Source: Phascolarctos cinereus (Eukaryota > Chordata > Mammalia > Diprotodontia > Phascolarctidae). From it: 64,000 bases of DNA. The notes beneath the pieces were generated by a model. It saw only the letters and a program-made list of their open reading frames with translations, searched no databases and was not told the origin of the DNA. The stretch's first letter is position 1; each line of letters begins with the position of its first letter. This document shows, piece by piece, positions 10,690 to 20,885 of this stretch. Made by a program: the position numbers and the translations under genes. The DNA lies in assembly GCF_002099425.1 (NCBI RefSeq), contig NW_018344271.1:1782501-1846500 (forward strand), read 5' to 3'.

Positions 10690-11530
10690 TCCCCCTTCCC
10701 TTTTCTGACACTGCCCAGGAGCAGACCCTCATCCCCTCATGCCTGGACTGTGGCAGTAGCTGCTGGGGGTCTGTCTGTCTCTCCTCCCCTCCCTCCCATC
10801 CATCCTCCATTCAGCCCCCAGAGCCATCTCCCTAAAGCCCAGTGAGCTCCGATGGTTTCCTGTGGCCTCCAGGAGCAGATACAGAAGGCTTTGTCTGGCC
10901 TTTGAAGCCCTTGCTAGCTGCCCCCTCTGCCCTCTGCAGTCTCCTTATACACCTCACTCCCTGACATGTGCCCTTCGATTCGGCGGCCCTGACCTCCTGG
11001 CTGCTCTGTGAGCAAGCCCCTCAGTCCCTCGGCTCTGGCGTTCTCTCTGACTGTCCCCAAGCCTGGACTGCTCTCCCTCCTCCGCTCCCACTACCGAACT
11101 CTGGGCTTCCTCCAAGTCCCACAAAAATCCCACCTCCTCCAGGAAGCCTCCCTGGCCCTTCTTCATTCTAGTGGTCCATGGCTCAGCGGATAGAGTGCTG
11201 GGCCTGGAGTCAGGAAGACCTGAGTTCAAATCCTCAGACACTTACTAGCTATGTGACCCTGGGCAAGACCCTCTGTCTGCCTCGGTTTCCTCATTTGTAA
11301 AATGGGGATGATAATAATAGCACTTGCCTCCTAGGGCTGTTGGAAGGATCAAATGCGATCGTATTTGTAAAGCTCTCAGGACGGGGCCTGACACATAGTA
11401 AACACTCAGTAAACCCTCGTTCCCTTCCCTTCCCCAGTAGACTGTGACAGCTCCTGGAGGGCACCTCGCCCTCAGCACAGTGCCTGGCACACAGTAGACA
11501 TTTGACAAGTGCTCACTGACTGACTGGCAT
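10690..11530 (+). repeat. CR1/L2-clade LINE 3' half interrupted by a SINE
   Basis: The segment 10810-11165 translates in pieces to the C-terminal region of the LINE polyprotein, ending 'YRTLGFLQVPQKSHLLQEASLALL', equivalent to 'SFKxHLLQEAF' in this clade. The 3' terminal module is at about 11430-11525 ('ggagggcacctcgcc', then 'cacagtgcctggcacacagtagacatttg'). A SINE lies between the two parts at 11170-11405. It is non-functional. Confidence 0.7.
11170..11405 (+). repeat. tRNA-derived SINE (MIR/MAR1-like, long form)
   Basis: The blocks are in canonical order: 'gctcagcggatagagtgctgggcctggagtcaggaagacctgagttcaaatc', 'agctatgtgaccctgggcaag', 'gcctcggtttcctcatttgtaaaatgggg', then 'gttggaaggatcaaatgcgatc' and 'ggcctgacacatagtaaacac'. 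The A- and B-box-like regions come from the tRNA-related head. It is inserted in the LINE at 10690-11530. Confidence 0.9.
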
Positions 11531-12454
11531 GTGTGTGTGCTGGCCCACCTCACAGGGAGGGCATGACACAGGGTACCTATGGTGGCCTAACTCAGGGGAC
11601 GCTTGTTTAGGCTGGACAGCGTACAGGGGGCATCTTTGGAGCTCAGTGCACTTGAGGAGTGGTCAAAGGGACTGGCCATGGTTAGCCTGGGGGACTCCGC
11701 GGCTGTCTGCAGAGTCTCTAAAGTCTGGGGAGGCTGGAAACTGGTCAGGGCTGGAGTCAGCATTTCTGGCTGGGGAGACTCCCCACCAAGGGCGGTCCCA
11801 GGGTGTCTGGGGAGGAGTGTGGGGGGAGGGTGGTGAGGTGGAGAGCCTTCTCTTCCTGTCAGCACTGGTTTGGATTAGATGGCCCGGGGGCCCTCCCAGG
11901 CCTGAGATCCTCACATTTCGGAGCGGCCCGGAGGGGGATGCTCTGAGCAGAGGCCTATGGTCCAAAACCTGGAGCATGTGACGGTGACCTCTCGAGGCAG
12001 ATGGCTGCTGGGGTGGGGGTGGGGGGAGTGTCAGGCGCAGGCTGAGGAGTTCAGCATCCTAGGGTGGGGGAAGGAGGATGAGGGGGGACGCTCCCCAGGC
12101 CTTCCTCTCCAATAAGTTAGCTAGAAGGGTGACACATTAACTCCTGGTGACCCATTAACACATGCGCTGAGGACAGCACAGACCTGGAGGACCCAGGGAG
12201 ACTCCCTGGAGGGCTCCAGTCACGGATGTGAGCTGAGGTGTGGGCGCTGCCCTTTGGACTGGCCCCCCAGCAGCCACATGAGATAGATGGAGAGAAGTAA
12301 GAGGGTGCCGGGTCACAGGCTGCTGTTCCCTGGCTGAGCCTGGGCCAAACGTGTGCCTGCCTCAGGCTAGGCCTGCCTCCCCACAGTGCAGCCTGCGGGT
12401 CTGGCCTCAGATGGGACCACATTCACCTTCCTAAAGTGCCTTCCTGGCTGCCCA
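11531..12454. other. Unassigned GC-rich DNA
   Basis: No gene or clear repeat was recognised. Open frames on both strands around 11529-11981 overlap and have no recognisable domains. Confidence 0.35.
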
Positions 12455-12712
12455 GGGACTAGTGGTGCAGTGGATAGAATACTGGGCCTGGGATCTGGAG
12501 GATCCGAGTTCAAATCTGGCCTCAGACGCTTCCTAGCTGGTGAGCTGGGTAAGTCTCTGAATCTCCGTCTGCCTCAGTTTCCTCATCTGCAAAATGGGAT
12601 AATAAATAATAGCACCACTTGCCAGGGTTGTTGTAAGGATCTGGTGAGATAATATTTGTAAGGTGCTTAGCACAGTGCTGGCATGTAGTAGGAGCTTAAT
12701 TAATGCTTATTC
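12455..12712 (+). repeat. tRNA-derived SINE (MIR/MAR1-like, long form)
   Basis: It has the full order of blocks: 'gtggtgcagtggatagaatactgggcctggg', 'gagttcaaatctggcctcagac', 'gcctcagtttcctcatctgcaaaatggg', 'agggttgttgtaaggat' and 'agtgctggcatgtagtaggagcttaattaatgctta'. It is close in structure to the copies at 11170 and 23935. Confidence 0.9.
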
Positions 12713-12984
12713 CTGCCCCCTTCCCCACCTTCAAGATGGCTGGAGGGTGCTCTCTTGTCCAGTGGGGTTGTAGGTGGAGTGTCTCTGCAGGGCTGGCTGG
12801 CTGGGCGGATCCCCCAGAGAGGTGGCCAGCCCCATAAGGATGAGCTCACCAGGCGCCCACTCGTCTGGCTCCCCTAAACAGTCCGTCACTAGATTTCATT
12901 TTTTACAAAGTATCTTGAATTATTCTTGTGGAGACTATAGAGAGATGTGGCCTGGGAGATAATAGGGGAGTGTTCCTGTCAGGA

Positions 12985-13315
12985 GGTTTGCAGCAGAGGG
13001 CCCCAGGGATCAATGCAATGCCGGGCCCTAGAGCGCATTCATCCAGTTTGCTGATGATGCCAAGCTGGGGTGGATAGTTACTACCCTGTATGATGGTCAG
13101 GACCCAAAAGGCTCTGGAGTGGCTGGAGCCTTTGGCTAAAATGAATAAGATTAGATTCAGCAGGGGTAAATGTAAAGTCTGGCACGCTTAAGCTGTGTGG
13201 AATCAGCTCCACTAACATAAGATGGGGCATGTATGGATAGACACAAGTCATTTTGAAAAGGATCCCCGATCCTCAGATTTCAGTGTATTATAATCTCAAT
13301 ATGGGTCAATAGCGC
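12985..13315 (+). repeat. CR1 LINE fragment, reverse-transcriptase region
   Basis: The plus strand encodes 'FIQFADDAKLGW' near 13036-13070, the FADD catalytic motif of a CR1 reverse transcriptase. Text continuing to 13315 follows the CR1 coding sequence ('...KCKV...', then 'QCIIISIWV'). Stops and frameshifts abound. The element continues after the LTR-like insertion, at 13866. Confidence 0.8.
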
Positions 13316-13862
13316 CACACCCCCAGGCAAAAGAAGGGGACCCGCTCAGCTGTCCTCTGCCCCAGGGTTGAGGTTTAGAGTTGGGAGAGCTGGTTCAGAG
13401 GTGAAAGAATTCACTTAGACCTTTGTAACCATTGGGAGCTTTATTGCCGCAAAAGCAGTGGGCTAGCTCTGGAAAGAGGACTAGCTACTTAAAGAGAGGT
13501 AGGGACAGCTTTACAAGGACGGGATGAGGAAGATGGTTGCTTACAAGACAGTTGTAGAAGTTTTATGGGGGTTAAAGATTAGAGACGGGTCAAGAAAAGC
13601 TCTTACGGCATAGGAGGAGGGAGATGAAGGGAATTCTTCATGGTTTACAGGGCCTGAGGGCGCAGGTTAAAAATGAAAGGACGGGAGAACATAAGCCAAA
13701 GGACACAAAAGCAATTCTTTTGCTACTGGTTCAAGATAAGGGGGAAAGGACTTTAGGACACCTTTCAAGGTATAGAATAAACTGGAGTTTCACAAAGTAC
13801 TAGAAAAGTAATATTCTCTTAACCTTTAAGGCACTGTATGTCTTCTGCTTCACTGGTTAGAC
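13316..13862 (-). mobile_element. LTR-like element inserted in CR1
   Basis: The two halves of one CR1 LINE flank this non-LINE segment, so it is an insertion. In minus orientation it contains a 'caataaagctccc' poly(A)-signal region near 13437-13449, as expected for the R/U5 part of a retroviral LTR. No internal coding region is visible, so it looks like a solo LTR or part of one. The family is not resolved, and age is probably old because the CR1 host is itself ancient. Confidence 0.5.
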
Positions 13863-13865
13863 TTT

Positions 13866-14230
13866 ATCTAGACTCCTGTCTTCAGTTTTGGGGGGCCATG
13901 GCTTAAGAAGGACCTTGGGAAATTGCCATGTCCAGAAGAGGGCCACCACCACAAGGAAGGGACAGCAAGCGCGAATCGGGTGACTGAGCTGGCCCATTTG
14001 GGCTGGAGAAGAGGAGATTCCTCTGGTGCAGCATGGCTACACTCAGATATCTGGAGGGCTGCCCCACGGGCAGAACCAACAGTACTGGGGGGAAGCTGTG
14101 AAAAAGCAGATCCAGACAGGCCTTCCTCCCAAGTGGAAGAGGCTGCTGCCTCTAGAGGAGGTGGCCTTCCCCTCCTGGGAGGTCTCCAGGCAGACTGGAT
14201 GACCACTCGTCAGATGGGTCATAGTGGGAA
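13866..14230 (+). repeat. CR1 LINE fragment, 3' coding region (continuation)
   Basis: It resumes with 'LYLDSCLQFWGAM', matching CR1 'HLEYCVQFWAPQ'. Then come 'gtccagaagagggccaccacc', 'ctggagaagaggagattcc' and a 'ggaggtctccaggcagactggatgaccactcgtca' type end. Together with 12985-13315 it is one interrupted CR1 copy in which a short stretch between the halves is missing. Confidence 0.8.
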
Positions 14231-14524
14231 TCCCTCTGCTGTAGGGCGGTATTTGAGGCCAACAAGGCCTTTAGGTCGTGAATCAGGGAAACGGAGGGAG
14301 GGCCCCAATGCTTTGACTGGACCCTTTGTGATGACCTCGTCTGAGGTCATGGATCACGCTGTCCTTCCCCTCCCCCATCCTCCTACCCACCTTTTGGGTC
14401 TCTTTTGAGTGTGGGAGCACCACTGTCCAGCCAGCCTCAGGTTTCTCCACACCCCCCCCCCAGGCCTCAGAGGGCAGAGGATACCACGCAGGGAGGGACG
14501 GTTAGCGTGCTGGCCGTTTCCTTT
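14231..14524. other. Unassigned DNA
   Basis: Nothing recognised apart from a C-run at about 14452-14461. Confidence 0.35.
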
Positions 14525-14665
14525 TCCAGCTCATTTTACAGAAGAGGAAACTGAGGCAAACAAGGTGAAGTGACTTGCCCGGGGTCACACAGCTGGAAGG
14601 TGTCTGAAGCTGGATTTGAACTCAGATCTTCCTGACTCCAGGCCCAGGTCACTACAGTGCGTTGT
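14525..14665 (-). repeat. tRNA-derived SINE
   Basis: Reverse orientation: 'agctcattttacagaagaggaaactgaggcaaac', 'aagtgacttgcccggggtcacacagctgg', 'gaagctggatttgaactcagatcttcctgactcca', then 'ggtcactacagtgc'. It is truncated compared with the RTE-tailed form. Confidence 0.88.
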
Positions 14666-15814
14666 ATGTTTGTGCAGAGATGGTGAAAGGAACGGACATT
14701 TAAGTACTAGGCTCTGGGCTAAGTGCTTTCCCGCTATCCGATGCCGCTGACTGTCCTCCCTGGGGTCTCTCTCCTGAGCACTCTTGAGGTCTCACCTGCT
14801 TCCTTATCCAGCGAAGTCTCTGGGGGATCGCTCTGGTCCCCTTACATTCCCTCGTCAGGGCCCAGGTACAGTCTATGGGTGCGAAGGCCGGCAGAGGTCG
14901 CCCCGGAGGACAGTTGAGATGAGACGTGCTCCCCAGCCTGGCCTCCCCTGCGCCTCTGGGGAGAGTGGGTGGATTGGCCACGGCTGATTCGTCCCCAGGT
15001 GCTTGGCTTGGCCTGCCCTTCTCTGGTGGAGGAAAGCTGAGAGGGCTTACTCTGGCACATAGCAATTTGTGTGTTTGGAGATAATTTCATTAGTCCTTCA
15101 GGGTCTTAGTCTGGGGCAAGAGTCCCAGTTCCGTCTGGCTTGCTTTCTTTACAAAGCTTTTTTTTTTAGTATAAAATACAAATCAAAAACAAAATTGGTA
15201 AATTCTCTGAGTCCCCAAGCCCTCTGTTGATTGGCGGACAAGTCACAAGGAGCTCTCTCAGGCAGCTGAATTCAGTGTCTCCATTATACACAGATTTATG
15301 TCCTCCCTCCTCCCATCACACTCATTAGAGCAGAAACACACACTCAGAATACTCGTTAAAATGATCTTGTCTTTATTGAGTAAGTCTTTGTTTCAAGATG
15401 TAAATGATTAGTGAACAAAATTTAAAATACCCAAGAACCTCTTGGTAATGAACCTTGGCCTGACCCAGACTGCAGTAAAACCAAAGGCAGAAGCAGACTG
15501 GTTTTGCCCCGTTCTGGCCCATTTTGGGAGCTTGTTCAGTTACTCGTCATCAGCGTGTGCCGGGAGAGGAAAAGGATCAGGTGCCCCCAGCTGAGCTGGT
15601 CTCCAGGAAGGCACCCTCCATCCACATCTTCTGGCCAGCAGGGTTCCTTTCCTAAATCTGCTTTTTTCTTTTGTCTCTCATGGTGCTCCTAGGGTCTTCA
15701 GTCCTTGGCCAGGACTTCTTAATCGGTCCTCCTGGCTGCTCCCTTGTGCCTAAGGGAGTCCCCAGAGGCAGAGAGGCTTCCATCTATCCACTTTTCCTTT
15801 GGGTTTCTCCGATG
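14666..15814. other. Unassigned DNA with a possible minus-strand 3' UTR
   Basis: No coding region was recognised. The minus strand from about 15800 down to 15355 looks like a terminal exon or a retrocopy 3' end (see the poly(A) signal at 15372). A short T-run at 15161-15168 borders an A-rich segment at 15170-15200. Nothing ties this to a named gene. Confidence 0.3.
15372..15377 (-). terminator. Candidate poly(A) signal AATAAA (minus strand)
   Basis: The plus strand TTTATT gives AATAAA on the minus strand, followed on that strand by an A/T-rich stretch. Upstream on the minus strand the sequence is A+T rich like a 3' UTR (about 15390-15560). It could end a host transcript, a retrocopy or an unrecognised repeat. 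Confidence 0.3.
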
Positions 15815-15980
15815 CATTTTTCTTTTCTTTTCTTTGTTTTTTTTGCCTTTAAGTGAGGCAATCAGGGTTAAGCAACTCGCCCAGGGTCCCACAGCTAGTA
15901 AGTGTCAAGTGGCTGAGGCTGGAGGTGTCCTGACGCCAAGGCCAGAGCTCTATCCACTGGGCCACCTCGCTGCCCCCACC
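15815..15980 (-). repeat. tRNA-derived SINE with T-rich tail
   Basis: Reverse orientation: a T-rich tail (ttttcttttctttgttttttt), then 'cagggttaagcaactcgcccagggtcccacagctagtaagtgtcaagtg', then 'agagctctatccactgggccacctcgctgcccc'. The tail is well preserved, so this is a relatively young copy. Confidence 0.88.
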
Positions 15981-16084
15981 CCCATGCATCTTAAATCCAC
16001 ATCCCAGGAAGGCAGCTTGACAATGCTTGACAAATGCCTTCCACTTAGTAGGGCCACTTGACAGCACCACAGCTTGCTTTTCTC

Positions 16085-16370
16085 ATTTGTCTGGAGGACA
16101 GACAGCTGCTTCCTCTGCATACAGTGCACTGAAGAGGGCCAGAGAAGCCAATGGGGAAGGCTTGGGCAAGTATCTCCAGGACCATCACGTGGCCCAGGGT
16201 TAGCTTTGGTCTGCCGGGTCCCAGAGGACAAGACAGGGGCAACGGGAGGCTGGAGGGATGCCAGGAAGAACTTTTTCACAGTGAGAGCTGTCCCAGTGTG
16301 GGAAGGACTGCCCCTTGAGACCTCCTTGGAGGTCCAGGGGCTAGACACCCACTTGTTGGGGGGGGGAATT
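16085..16370 (+). repeat. CR1 LINE fragment, 3' coding region
   Basis: The plus-strand frame contains 'GWRDARKNFFTVRAVPVWEGLPLETSLEVQGLDTHLLGG', the end of the CR1 polyprotein (compare the 'ggcttgatgtcaggaaaaacttc' and 'ctgccttgggaggt' blocks typical of CR1). It is truncated at both ends and followed at about 16375 by a different LINE on the opposite strand. Confidence 0.75.
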
Positions 16371-16374
16371 CTTT

Positions 16375-17180
16375 GAGGCAATGAGAGCCCGAACTAGGGT
16401 GGGGGCAGGGTCAGAGGAGAGAAGAGGGCAGGTGTAAGAGATGGTGCAGAGGTGCAATAGACGGGCCTTGGCCTTGACGCCATATTGGGGGTGAGAGAGC
16501 GAGCCCAGATGACTGTATGTAGGTGGGAGCCTGAGGCACTGAGAGGATGGGGGTGCCTTCTGCAGTGACTGGGAAGGTAGGAGCGGGGAGGGATTGAGGG
16601 TGAAGCTATAGGTTAGGTCAGAAGCCCCTGAGGCCACATCTAGCTGGAGTTCCCTTTGGCCATTTTCTCAGGGGGAGGGGAGCCCGGGTAGCAGGGATAA
16701 GAATAAGGCAGGAACACAGACTTCACACACTCTGCACTCCTGGGGAAGGAAGACCCTCAGTTCTTGTCCTCCTCACCAGGCATTTCCTTGAGACATTTTG
16801 ACAAGGAAAGACATCCATCGGTGTCTGAGGTACAAAGGAGAAGGTGGACCAGAGGACAGAGAGGTCCCTCCAGTGTGTGCCCAAGGGGAGGGTGGGCAGA
16901 GCGATGGGTCTTCATCTGTGCCTCCAGTCCTGGACAGTAACAGAAGGAAATAAGTGGTAATGGAGGGAGGGAGAAACCATCCTCAGACTCTGGGGTCAGT
17001 GTGAACAAAGGCAGCAGAGGGCATAAGACAAGAATGAGTGGGGAGGGTGGAGAAGTGGTGGAGAGTGTTGGAGCCAGAGCCTTGAATGCCGAGGTCTGGT
17101 AGGCAATGGTGTGTGAGCAAAGGAGCGACATGATCTGAGCAGGGCCTTTAGGAAGGTGCCATGGGCCTTTGTCAGAGACG
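16375..17180 (-). repeat. CR1/L2-clade LINE fragments
   Basis: The first part (to about 16640) shows 'ggtgggggcagggtcagaggagagaagagggcaggtg' followed by 'atggtgcagaggtgcaatagacgggccttgg...ccatattgggggtgagagagcg', the antisense of the conserved 'QYGAKACQFHLCSIS' region. The second part (about 17040-17160) shows 'gccttgaatgcc' and 'gacatgatctgagcagggcctttagg'. The order of the parts suggests a rearranged or doubled copy. Confidence 0.6.
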
Positions 17181-17899
17181 GGGAGTCCCTGTGCTCAGGG
17201 TGACATGGAGGGGCTAATGGGCAGTGATGGCCACTCATTGATAGACCAGGCAGGCGACAGGGCCTTCTTCCAACAGAATGATGAATGGTGCTACTTCCAG
17301 ACAGCTGCCAGAGGTCATAACCAGCAGGTAAACATCTCTGAGGAGCTGTGCTGTTTACAAGGCCTTGGGCAGGGTAGGAAGAGGGCGTGTGAGAGGGAGG
17401 GTAGAGATGTGGATTGCAGGGCTCTGTGGGGGAGGAGGGATGGTGAAAGGACAGATAACTGATACAGCCAAGAGGCCAAGGTCCTATGACCACTGACTAC
17501 CACTATCTTATGAGCACCCCTAAGAGAGTAAGGGAGGCATCAGAAGGTATGACTAAGGAAATAGTTATCACTGATCTTGTGAAACACAGCCATTAGTGAC
17601 CAGCCCTGCCCTTCCTGAGCTCTGTACCCAAGACTGCATAGCCCCAGGCACAAGACCTTCCTATGGACACACCCAAGGCAGGAGAGTGGGCATGATGACC
17701 AGACTGCTGAAGAGCTTCCATTCCCCTCCTTCCAGAGCCCCAGCCTGGGTACCCCTGGCTTTGACCTTCTGCCTACAGGAAACTCCCTGGGGTAAAGAGA
17801 CTGATGCCTTTCATAGGGCCCTACCCACAGCAGCCCCTGCCTTCCAGCGCCCACAGCTTTATGGTTCTGCCTCCCTGGTTGGGGTAACCCACCTAAGGA
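17181..17899. other. Unassigned DNA
   Basis: No gene or clear repeat was recognised. Frames on both strands are open for 97-165 codons, with no domain that I can name. Confidence 0.3.
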
Positions 17900-18300
17900 T
17901 GGGAGGGAGAGGTCAGCACAGGGTAGGGGTTGTTAGAGAAGGCATCCTGAAGAAGGTAGGGCTCGGACTGGGTCTTGAAGGCCAACAGAGATGGAACAGT
18001 GTGGAAAATGGCTTAGTAAAGGCTGGGCATCACAGTGCCCAGGATGTGTCTGGCATCCCTCACAAATAGACGAAGATGGCAGGAGTCTGGGGAGGCCTCA
18101 GAGGAGGAGGAGGAAACAAAGCTTGGGAGTGGGTGAATGGCCTTGAATGCCAGGTTCAGCTGATGAGACATGAGCTGCCCAACGCCAAAACTCCAGGCGT
18201 GGCTTTGGTGGACACGATTTCTGCAGCTCTCACTCATCCTACTCACAACATGCTCTGTGGTTTGGGCTCAGCTCTGCCAGAAACAGTTGTATTTACTCCA
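17900..18300 (-). repeat. Probable CR1/L2-clade LINE fragment
   Basis: Weak blocks are consistent with the LINE found at 18380-19770: 'gggtcttgaaggccaacagagatgg' and 'gtgggtgaatggccttgaatgccaggttcagctgatgaga'. It is more diverged than its neighbour and may be a separate, older copy. Confidence 0.35.
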
Positions 18301-18379
18301 GATCTGAGCTGTTGCTGCTTAGGGAGATGTCCAAAGCCTCCAAGTTGTCTCTGCCTTCTAGTATAACTGTGCTTTGAGA

Positions 18380-19770
18380 TGTCAGTCATGGGCTTGACCT
18401 GTGCTGGGCACTGTCCTAAGTGCTGGGATTACCAACACAAGGAGGAAGAAAGACATTCCCTGCCCTGGCAGAGCAGAATGGGGGACACAATATGCCTACA
18501 AGCTCTATACAGATAAATAGGACATATTAACTGGAGCAGAGGCATGGGCAAGGTCCTCTAGGAGGTGGGATTTCAGTTGCCACTTGAAGGAAGCCAGGGA
18601 GGCCAGGTGGGCATTCCAGGTATGGGGGACAGGCAGAGAGAATGCCCAGAGATGGAGTGGCTTGTTCCTGCACAGCCATGAGGCTGGGGTCACTGCATCG
18701 AATGATACATGTCAAGGAGTCAGGTGTAAGGAGGCTAGAAAGGTCGGAGGGGGCCAGGTTGTGAAGGGCTTTGGATGCCAAGCAGCTGGTGGTGAAGGGG
18801 ACACACAGCTGGGCCTCAGACACGAACCAGCTGTATGACCCTCAGCAAGTGACTTGGCATTCCTTGCCTCAGTTTCCTCATCTGTAAAGTGGAGATTATA
18901 ATAGCACCTATTCTCTCAAGATTGTAGGGAGGATCAAATAAGACAATAATTGTAAAGCATTTAGCACAGTGCCTGGCACATAGTAAGCACTCTACTAATG
19001 TGAGCTATTATAGAGAACCACTGGAGGATATTGAGTAGGGGGTGACATGGTCAGAACTGTGCTTTAGGAAAATCATTTTGGTGGCTGACTGGAGGGGGGA
19101 GAGACCAAGACAGGCAGACCCCCCCCCACACACACACACTGCCGCCAGCAGCTACTGCCATAATCCAGGGGTGAGGAGATGAGGGTCCATGCCAGGGGGA
19201 GGGCAGCATCAGAGAGAAGGGGGTGTACTGGAGAGATGCTGCAGAGGTGATGTCAATAGGCCATGGTGCCATATTGGATCTGGGGGGCGAGAGGGAGGAG
19301 CCCGGGAGGACCCCGAGGCTGGGAGTCTGAGGGACTGGGAAGATGGGGCTGCCCTTGACAGTGATTGGGAAGGTAGGAGTGGGGAGGGTGTGGGGGAAAG
19401 ATAAATGGTTTATTCTGGACACATTGAGTGTAAGATGTCCACTATGTCCAGTTGGAGACGGAGATGTTAGCAGAGAGGTCAGGGCAGGACAGGCAGATTT
19501 GAGAGTCACCAGAGTAGAGATGGTCATTCAATAAATGGGGATTGATGAGGTCATCCAATGCAATAGGACAGAGGGATAAGAACAGAGGACCCAGGACAGA
19601 GCCTGAGGGATGCCTGTGGTGAGAGAGGATCCCACACAGAAGACTGAAAAGTGGTCAGGGGGGTGGGAGCACAGCCAGGAAAGAGGCCAGGGTAGAGTGA
19701 GCTTCCAGGGGGGATGAGGAGTCCAGGGGTGAAGGTGTCAAGGTCTAGGGGTGCTGGGGCCCCGAAATTC
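18380..19770 (-). repeat. CR1/L2-clade LINE, longest antisense copy
   Basis: This is the fullest copy of the family. It starts on the plus strand with the 3' module ('gtgctgggcactgtcctaagtgctggg', 18399-18425). The minus-strand coding pieces follow: 'KALHNLAPSDLSSLL' (about 18735-18780) and, after a SINE insertion, 'PTFPITVKGSPIFPVPQTPSLGV' (about 19325-19395) and 'GHLTLNVSRINHLSFP'. The end at 19550-19650 repeats the block seen near 265-330. Stops and frameshifts make it non-functional. Confidence 0.75.
18805..19012 (+). repeat. tRNA-derived SINE inside the LINE
   Basis: Blocks: 'gggcctcagacacgaaccagctgtatgaccctcagcaagtgac', 'gcctcagtttcctcatctgtaaagtgg', 'agggaggatcaaataagacaata' and 'cacagtgcctggcacatagtaagcactctactaatgtgagctattata'. 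The tRNA head is missing, so it is 5' truncated. The LINE coding peptide resumes after it. Confidence 0.88.
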
Positions 19771-19774
19771 AAGG

Positions 19775-20290
19775 GCAAGCGACACAGGTTCTGCCTCGAA
19801 TGAATTCGACCTGAGCCTTCTTCCAGCCGAAGACAAGGTTTATTAGAACGCTGGACAGGGTGGGCGAGATGCTAAGGATCTGTGCTATTGGCCAGACTCT
19901 TAAGGAATCTGAGTACTTTAATGGAGGCAAGATAGATCTTTTATACAGAAGACTGTGAGAACAGAGAAGGGGTTTAGAAGGAATTAAGGGTGGTGGGAAG
20001 TGGCTTGGAGGTAAGGCTGGGCTAGGTTAGAGGTAACAGAGAATTGATGAAAGGTCAGTTGGAATGGGTCAATGCTTCAGGTGAATGCCAGAGACTTAGA
20101 GGAGCTCCTGGGGAAAGGCTTCTCTCTGGCCAGCATAGGAGAGAAAGGCCTGGGGGAGGAGAGCCAGGTGGCAGGTCCCATTTCTAGGAATTTTGGGTTA
20201 GGAAGAGCTCCTGATTGGGGTTCATCTTCTTGAAGAGTTAGCCCCCCCTCCCGCCAAGTTCCTTGCTTCCTAGTATCCCATTTCTACCTC
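19775..20290 (-). mobile_element. LTR-like retroelement remnant
   Basis: In minus orientation a 'tctaataaaccttgtcttcggctgg' region near 19821-19845 gives a poly(A)-signal-like word followed by a U5-like stretch, and the segment is unlike the LINEs on either side. About 500 bases belong to it. No gag, pol or env was recognised, so it is a solo LTR or a fragment. The family is not resolved and it looks old. Confidence 0.45.
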
Positions 20291-20424
20291 ACCTTTCCGG
20301 AGGATGGAGACTGTACCCAGGAGGGTCCTGGCTCTAACCCCTCCAGGTGGGTGCCTGCTGGGGCGTCCACTTGATGCCCCCTTCCAGGCCTCAGGGCAGT
20401 TTGGTGACTCCCTTACTCCATTTC

Positions 20425-20530
20425 TTTTTATTTAGTTAGTTTTAGTTTTCAACATTCACTTTTATAAGATTTTGAGTTTTAAATTCTCTCCCCCTCCTTC
20501 CCCTTCCCCTCCCCCTCCCCAGACGTCTAC
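20425..20530 (-). repeat. L1 3' end, short 5'-truncated copy
   Basis: The marsupial L1 3' terminus reads in reverse as 'ttagttttagttttcaacattcacttttataagattttgagttttaaattctct', followed by the C-rich stretch that is purine-rich in sense. The same blocks start the copies at 26641, 27076 and 38076. Confidence 0.88.
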
Positions 20531-20704
20531 CGCAGGCTGTATGTCTTACTCCTTTTCAAAGGGAGGCCCTTCCTTTGTTCTGTCCACTTTCCCTGAGGAA
20601 AAAAGCCCAGGAGGCTTTCAGCGGCAGCCACAGAATTTCTTAATAAATGAGGCTTTAGGTTTTTGGGGGGTTTTGCCCTTAACAGGCAGCTGTGCAAGGG
20701 CCAG
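20531..20704. other. Unassigned DNA
   Basis: Short unassigned stretch between the L1 tail and a MIR-like SINE; nothing recognised. Confidence 0.3.
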
Positions 20705-20885
20705 GATAACAGACTTAGGGCTGGAAAGCACCTTAGACATCACCAAGTCTAACACCCTCATTTAACAGATGAAGAAACTGAGGCAGAGAGCTATTCATTG
20801 ACTTGCCCAGGGACACAAATATCAGAGGCAGGATTTGAACTCAGATCTTCCTGACTCCTGGGCCTGCACTCTGGGCACCCCCTTC
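20705..20885 (-). repeat. MIR3/MIR-like SINE
   Basis: Blocks: 'acttagggctggaaagcaccttagacatcaccaagtctaac', 'tcatttaacagatgaagaaactgaggcagagag', 'gacttgcccagggacaca', 'ggatttgaactcagatcttcctgactcctggg'. This is the reverse-oriented core SINE of the MIR/THER group. Confidence 0.85.
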
